Below are positions 61,191-64,000 of a stretch of 64,000 nucleotides of DNA, piece by piece. The notes below the pieces were generated by a model. It ran no database searches, had not been told where the DNA came from, and saw nothing but the letters and a program-made list of their open reading frames with translations. The stretch covers positions 4,898,001-4,962,000 of the forward strand of contig NC_086259.1 of the NCBI RefSeq assembly GCF_021018805.1, in the 5' to 3' direction. Numbering within the stretch: position 1 is the first letter of the stretch; each line of letters begins with the position of its first letter. The translations under genes were made by a program, and so were the position numbers. This stretch comes from Prinia subflava (taxonomy: Eukaryota > Chordata > Aves > Passeriformes > Cisticolidae).

Positions 61191-61362
61191 GCAGCAAGGG
61201 GAGAGGCTGCTGCTCTCAGTCTGATACAGCAAGGGGAGAGGCTGCTGCTCTCAGTCTGATACAGCAAGGGGAGAGGCTGCTGCTCTCAGTCTGATACAGC
61301 AAGGGGAGAGGCTGCTGCTCTCAGTCTGATACAGCAAGGGGAGAGGCTGCTGCTCTCTCAGT
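61191..61362. repeat. 35-bp minisatellite, about 5 units
   Basis: GAGAGGCTGCTGCTCTCAGT recurs at 61201, 61236, 61271, 61306 and 61341, a strict 35-bp period. The first four units are identical; the last has an extra CT (CTCTCTCAG). The plus frames ending in repeated LLLSV and LIQQGE are artefacts. Confidence 0.97.
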
Positions 61363-64000
61363 CTGCCTTGCCTGCACCTTGAGCAGGGCTGGCATTCTGA
61401 GCCAAGACTGACAGGGGCTGCCAAGGGACTCCAGAGCTGAATATCAGCTCTGGTTTCTCTTCAGCCTCACCAAAGTGTGCTGGAAGGCAAGTTCAGCTTG
61501 TTCTAGTTAATGTCAGCTCATCCCTGTTTTCATTTTAGTTTTCAGTTTAAAAATAAAAAGAATTCTTTTTTCTTTTTTCTTTTTTTTTTTTAGTGAAAAT
61601 GGGATTATATAGAATTTAGAGAAAAATACCAGCTACATTATTCACCAGATATTACTAAAACATCAGCTAAGTTCCTGAAATGATGATATTTTAATGTCAT
61701 CTGCAACATCTACTTTGACATAGGATGTCAGGAAACATCCTATAAATGATTCACAATTCTTTTCCTTTTCTCCAGAAATCAAACAGTCCGTTCCACAGGT
61801 TGCTGATCCTGAATGAATATTCTAATTCCTGATAACAAACATTTCATCCAAGTGGTTTCCATTCAACACTCCTGACAGGGTTTCTCATGAGACACCCCCA
61901 TGGAAACAAAGCTGTCAAAGCATAAGAGGAAAGGTCCTCTAAAGTACTAAAAACTGGTTAAAAGATAAGAAATGCAGGGTAGGAATACATGAACTGCTTT
62001 TCTATTGAAGAGAAACACTCCAAGGCTTTCAGCTGGGATTTGTACTAATCAGCACATTACCAGAGATCCTGGAGGTTCATGTGTAGTGGCAAAAAGAAAA
62101 ATTATCAGGATAGTCAAACTGTAAACTGAAAAGCTTGGACCTTAAATTCACAGAACTAATAAAATAGCAGATAAAATTTGGTACTGGGAAGTCCAAAGTT
62201 ATGCTCAGGGCAGAATATTAAAACAGGAGAAAGGCAACAAGAATGCTCAAAATAGGAGGAAAGATCACAGATTTGGAGTCTGGCTTAGAAAATAAATGAA
62301 AGGGATGCACATGATGAAAGCAGATAAATCATAAACAATATAAAGGAAAAGCATCAGGAATTATTACTTTACTGTTTTTCAAGATGGGTGTGCAGGAACA
62401 TAGCCAGCAATCTTACTGGCCAGTAGATTTAACAGAAAGAAGAGGGAGTTCTTTTTCACTAACTGTAAAATTAATTTGTGAGACTCATGGCAACAAGATT
62501 TTTGGAAAATAAAATTAAACATGGATTCAAAGTGTGATTAAACTGTTTAAGGAGAAGTATATTAAGCAAGTAGAATCCAGTCTGTCCATTCCAACCATGT
62601 GCAACCAGCTGAAAACACAACAATCACAGATATGGACACCAGCTACCCTGTACTGCCTTTTGTTTACTTTCTGAATTTATTGCTATCCCTTGGACTTGAC
62701 CAAGAGAGTTTAAATTTAAAAGACAAAATAAAATTAGTCTCCTAAAATCAAGCACATGGGGGGAAAAAAAATCAAAAGCCCAGAATGGACTTTGGGTGCT
62801 TAGTTTTGTTTTGTTTTTATCTCTGATAAAGGAAAAAGAGATTGAGGCAGTAGTATCAGAATGTGCCATTCACCTGTGATTCTCACAACTGAGGTTTTTC
62901 TTTTCCCTTCTGCAGGAATATGTGACTGATCTTATTTATAAATGGCTTTTCTGGAAGGCCATTTATATTTAGGGAGAAATATCTTTGACTGTGAATTAGG
63001 GATTAGCATAAGGGATTTTTCCGTGGCTGGCAGGTGGTGCTGTATTTCCCACTGCAATGATTCCTGGTAAGTCTGTGCTTTCAGTGCTCACCAGCACTGA
63101 CAGGTGAAGCAAACCCATCCACTGGCCCCAGAGCCCCTGACATGGAAAGGCATTTGGGAGTATTCCAGCAGGTGGGAGCAGTGAAGCTGAATGCTCACTC
63201 CTCTGGAATAAGGAAACCTGGAAAAGGGCTCCGCTGACCTTTCTTATGGTTGCATATTTAGCCTGAATTTAGAGATTTTCTGATGTGGGTTTGGTGTTGT
63301 TTGTTTGGGGTTTTTTTTGTTTGATCGTGGTCTTTCCAGTCATTTGCATTTATGGATTTGTCAATGTGCAGCTGATTGTCTTTGCTTGAGGTCCTCCCTT
63401 CCAAGCCCTGCTTTCCGTGGTTACTCTGCTGATGCCCCTTGCAGACCCAGACCAGGCCCAGGGAGGGCACAGCCCTGTCAGAGACTGGAAGGTCACACCT
63501 CGGGAACGGGCTGCAAGGAGAGCAGGAGGTGGGGACAGCCCCTCACATCCCATCCCTGCCTCTTTATCTGAGATGGGTGTATTTTCCTCCTTTCTTTTGT
63601 TATGCAAAGTTTATCTCATTTTCTTCAGTTTAATTAAATCCCTCTCTTTGTGGAACTGTCAGAATCTGTCTCTGCATCTCCAGCTTCAAGAGAATGAAAA
63701 TCACTGGCTAAGAAATCCTTTGTAGCTTCCAATTGTAAATAGATCAGCAGATCCTATTGTTGATTCCTCTCAGGTCTTGTGTTTGTTGCTGCCTCATATA
63801 AAGTTGGCTACTGCATGTTGAGGAGGTTCACACACTGATATCTTGATTTCTCTGCTGATGATAATTGAACAAATATTAAGCATATCAGTGCTTCAAATAA
63901 AATACCATCAGCCAAACCAGGCCTGTTTGCATCAGTCAGTTTAGCCACCTACTGCTTTTCAATATCCTAATTCTGTGGAATTAGGGGCTGCCATTGATTA
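61363..64000. other. Unique non-coding DNA to window end
   Basis: T-rich tracts at 61564-61592 and near 63295-63322. No gene, RNA or transposon recognised. Frames of 60-102 codons at 63258-63725 on both strands overlap each other and lack motifs. Confidence 0.55.
63027..63041 (+). promoter_or_regulatory. CTCF-like motif
   Basis: CTGGCAGGTGGTGCT matches the CTCF consensus CCASYAGRKGGCRSY at twelve of fifteen positions, including all of AGRKGG. Sequence match only. Confidence 0.3.

Overview
The window looks like non-coding DNA from a bird, most likely a passerine or another neoavian. The evidence is several short 3'-end fragments of the avian CR1 LINE (both orientations, with the usual tail and GGAAGGGACC-like core), compact retroviral LTRs of the kind common in songbird genomes, no SINE or L1 sequence, and overall AT-rich single-copy DNA. 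The species and LTR family names are inferences from memory; no database was searched.

No protein-coding gene, rRNA or tRNA could be supported. All open frames are short, unlike known proteins, or products of tandem repeats. The 64 kb is best read as an intergenic desert or the inside of a very long intron.

Layout. 1-5.9 kb is unique sequence with a CR1 tail (about 1.45 kb), a decayed ~39-bp repeat (4.14-4.33 kb) and a perfect small hairpin (4.65 kb). 5.9-6.4 kb holds two microsatellites, including a 174-base all-purine GGGAAA array. At about 10.0-10.2 kb there is a dense cluster of GATA-factor motifs, followed by a 412-bp LTR (11.0-11.4 kb, minus) and a 63-bp minisatellite (12.24 kb). 13-15 kb has T/G-rich low-complexity tracts. 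16.98-17.8 kb is a fossil, old-lineage CR1 in minus orientation that retains the reverse-transcriptase C-terminal region. 19.6-20.6 kb is a GC-rich LTR. A 55-bp pure poly(A) lies at 22.7 kb. 28.6 to 37 kb is mostly unique, with an AT-rich homeodomain-motif-rich block (33.0-33.6 kb) that may be a conserved enhancer. Next come an LTR with a short retroviral leader (37.1-37.7 kb), CR1 copies at 40.0 and 46.2 kb, a complete 723-bp solo LTR (48.0-48.8 kb), a second enhancer-like block (50.3-50.7 kb) and another LTR (52.9-53.3 kb).

58.6-61.4 kb is the most unusual part: an AAAAT microsatellite, a 25-unit 29-bp minisatellite that is open in almost every reading frame, a solo LTR with a perfect 7-bp target duplication, a second LTR one base beyond that duplication, and a 35-bp minisatellite of nearly identical units. 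The minus-strand LTR points into the 29-bp array and supplies the first 44 codons of a 370-codon open frame through it; this is probably fortuitous but is the oddest structure in the window.

Nothing here works as an operon or pathway. The possible functions are regulatory (GATA cluster, enhancer-like blocks, CTCF-like sites, LTR promoters) and all are inferences.
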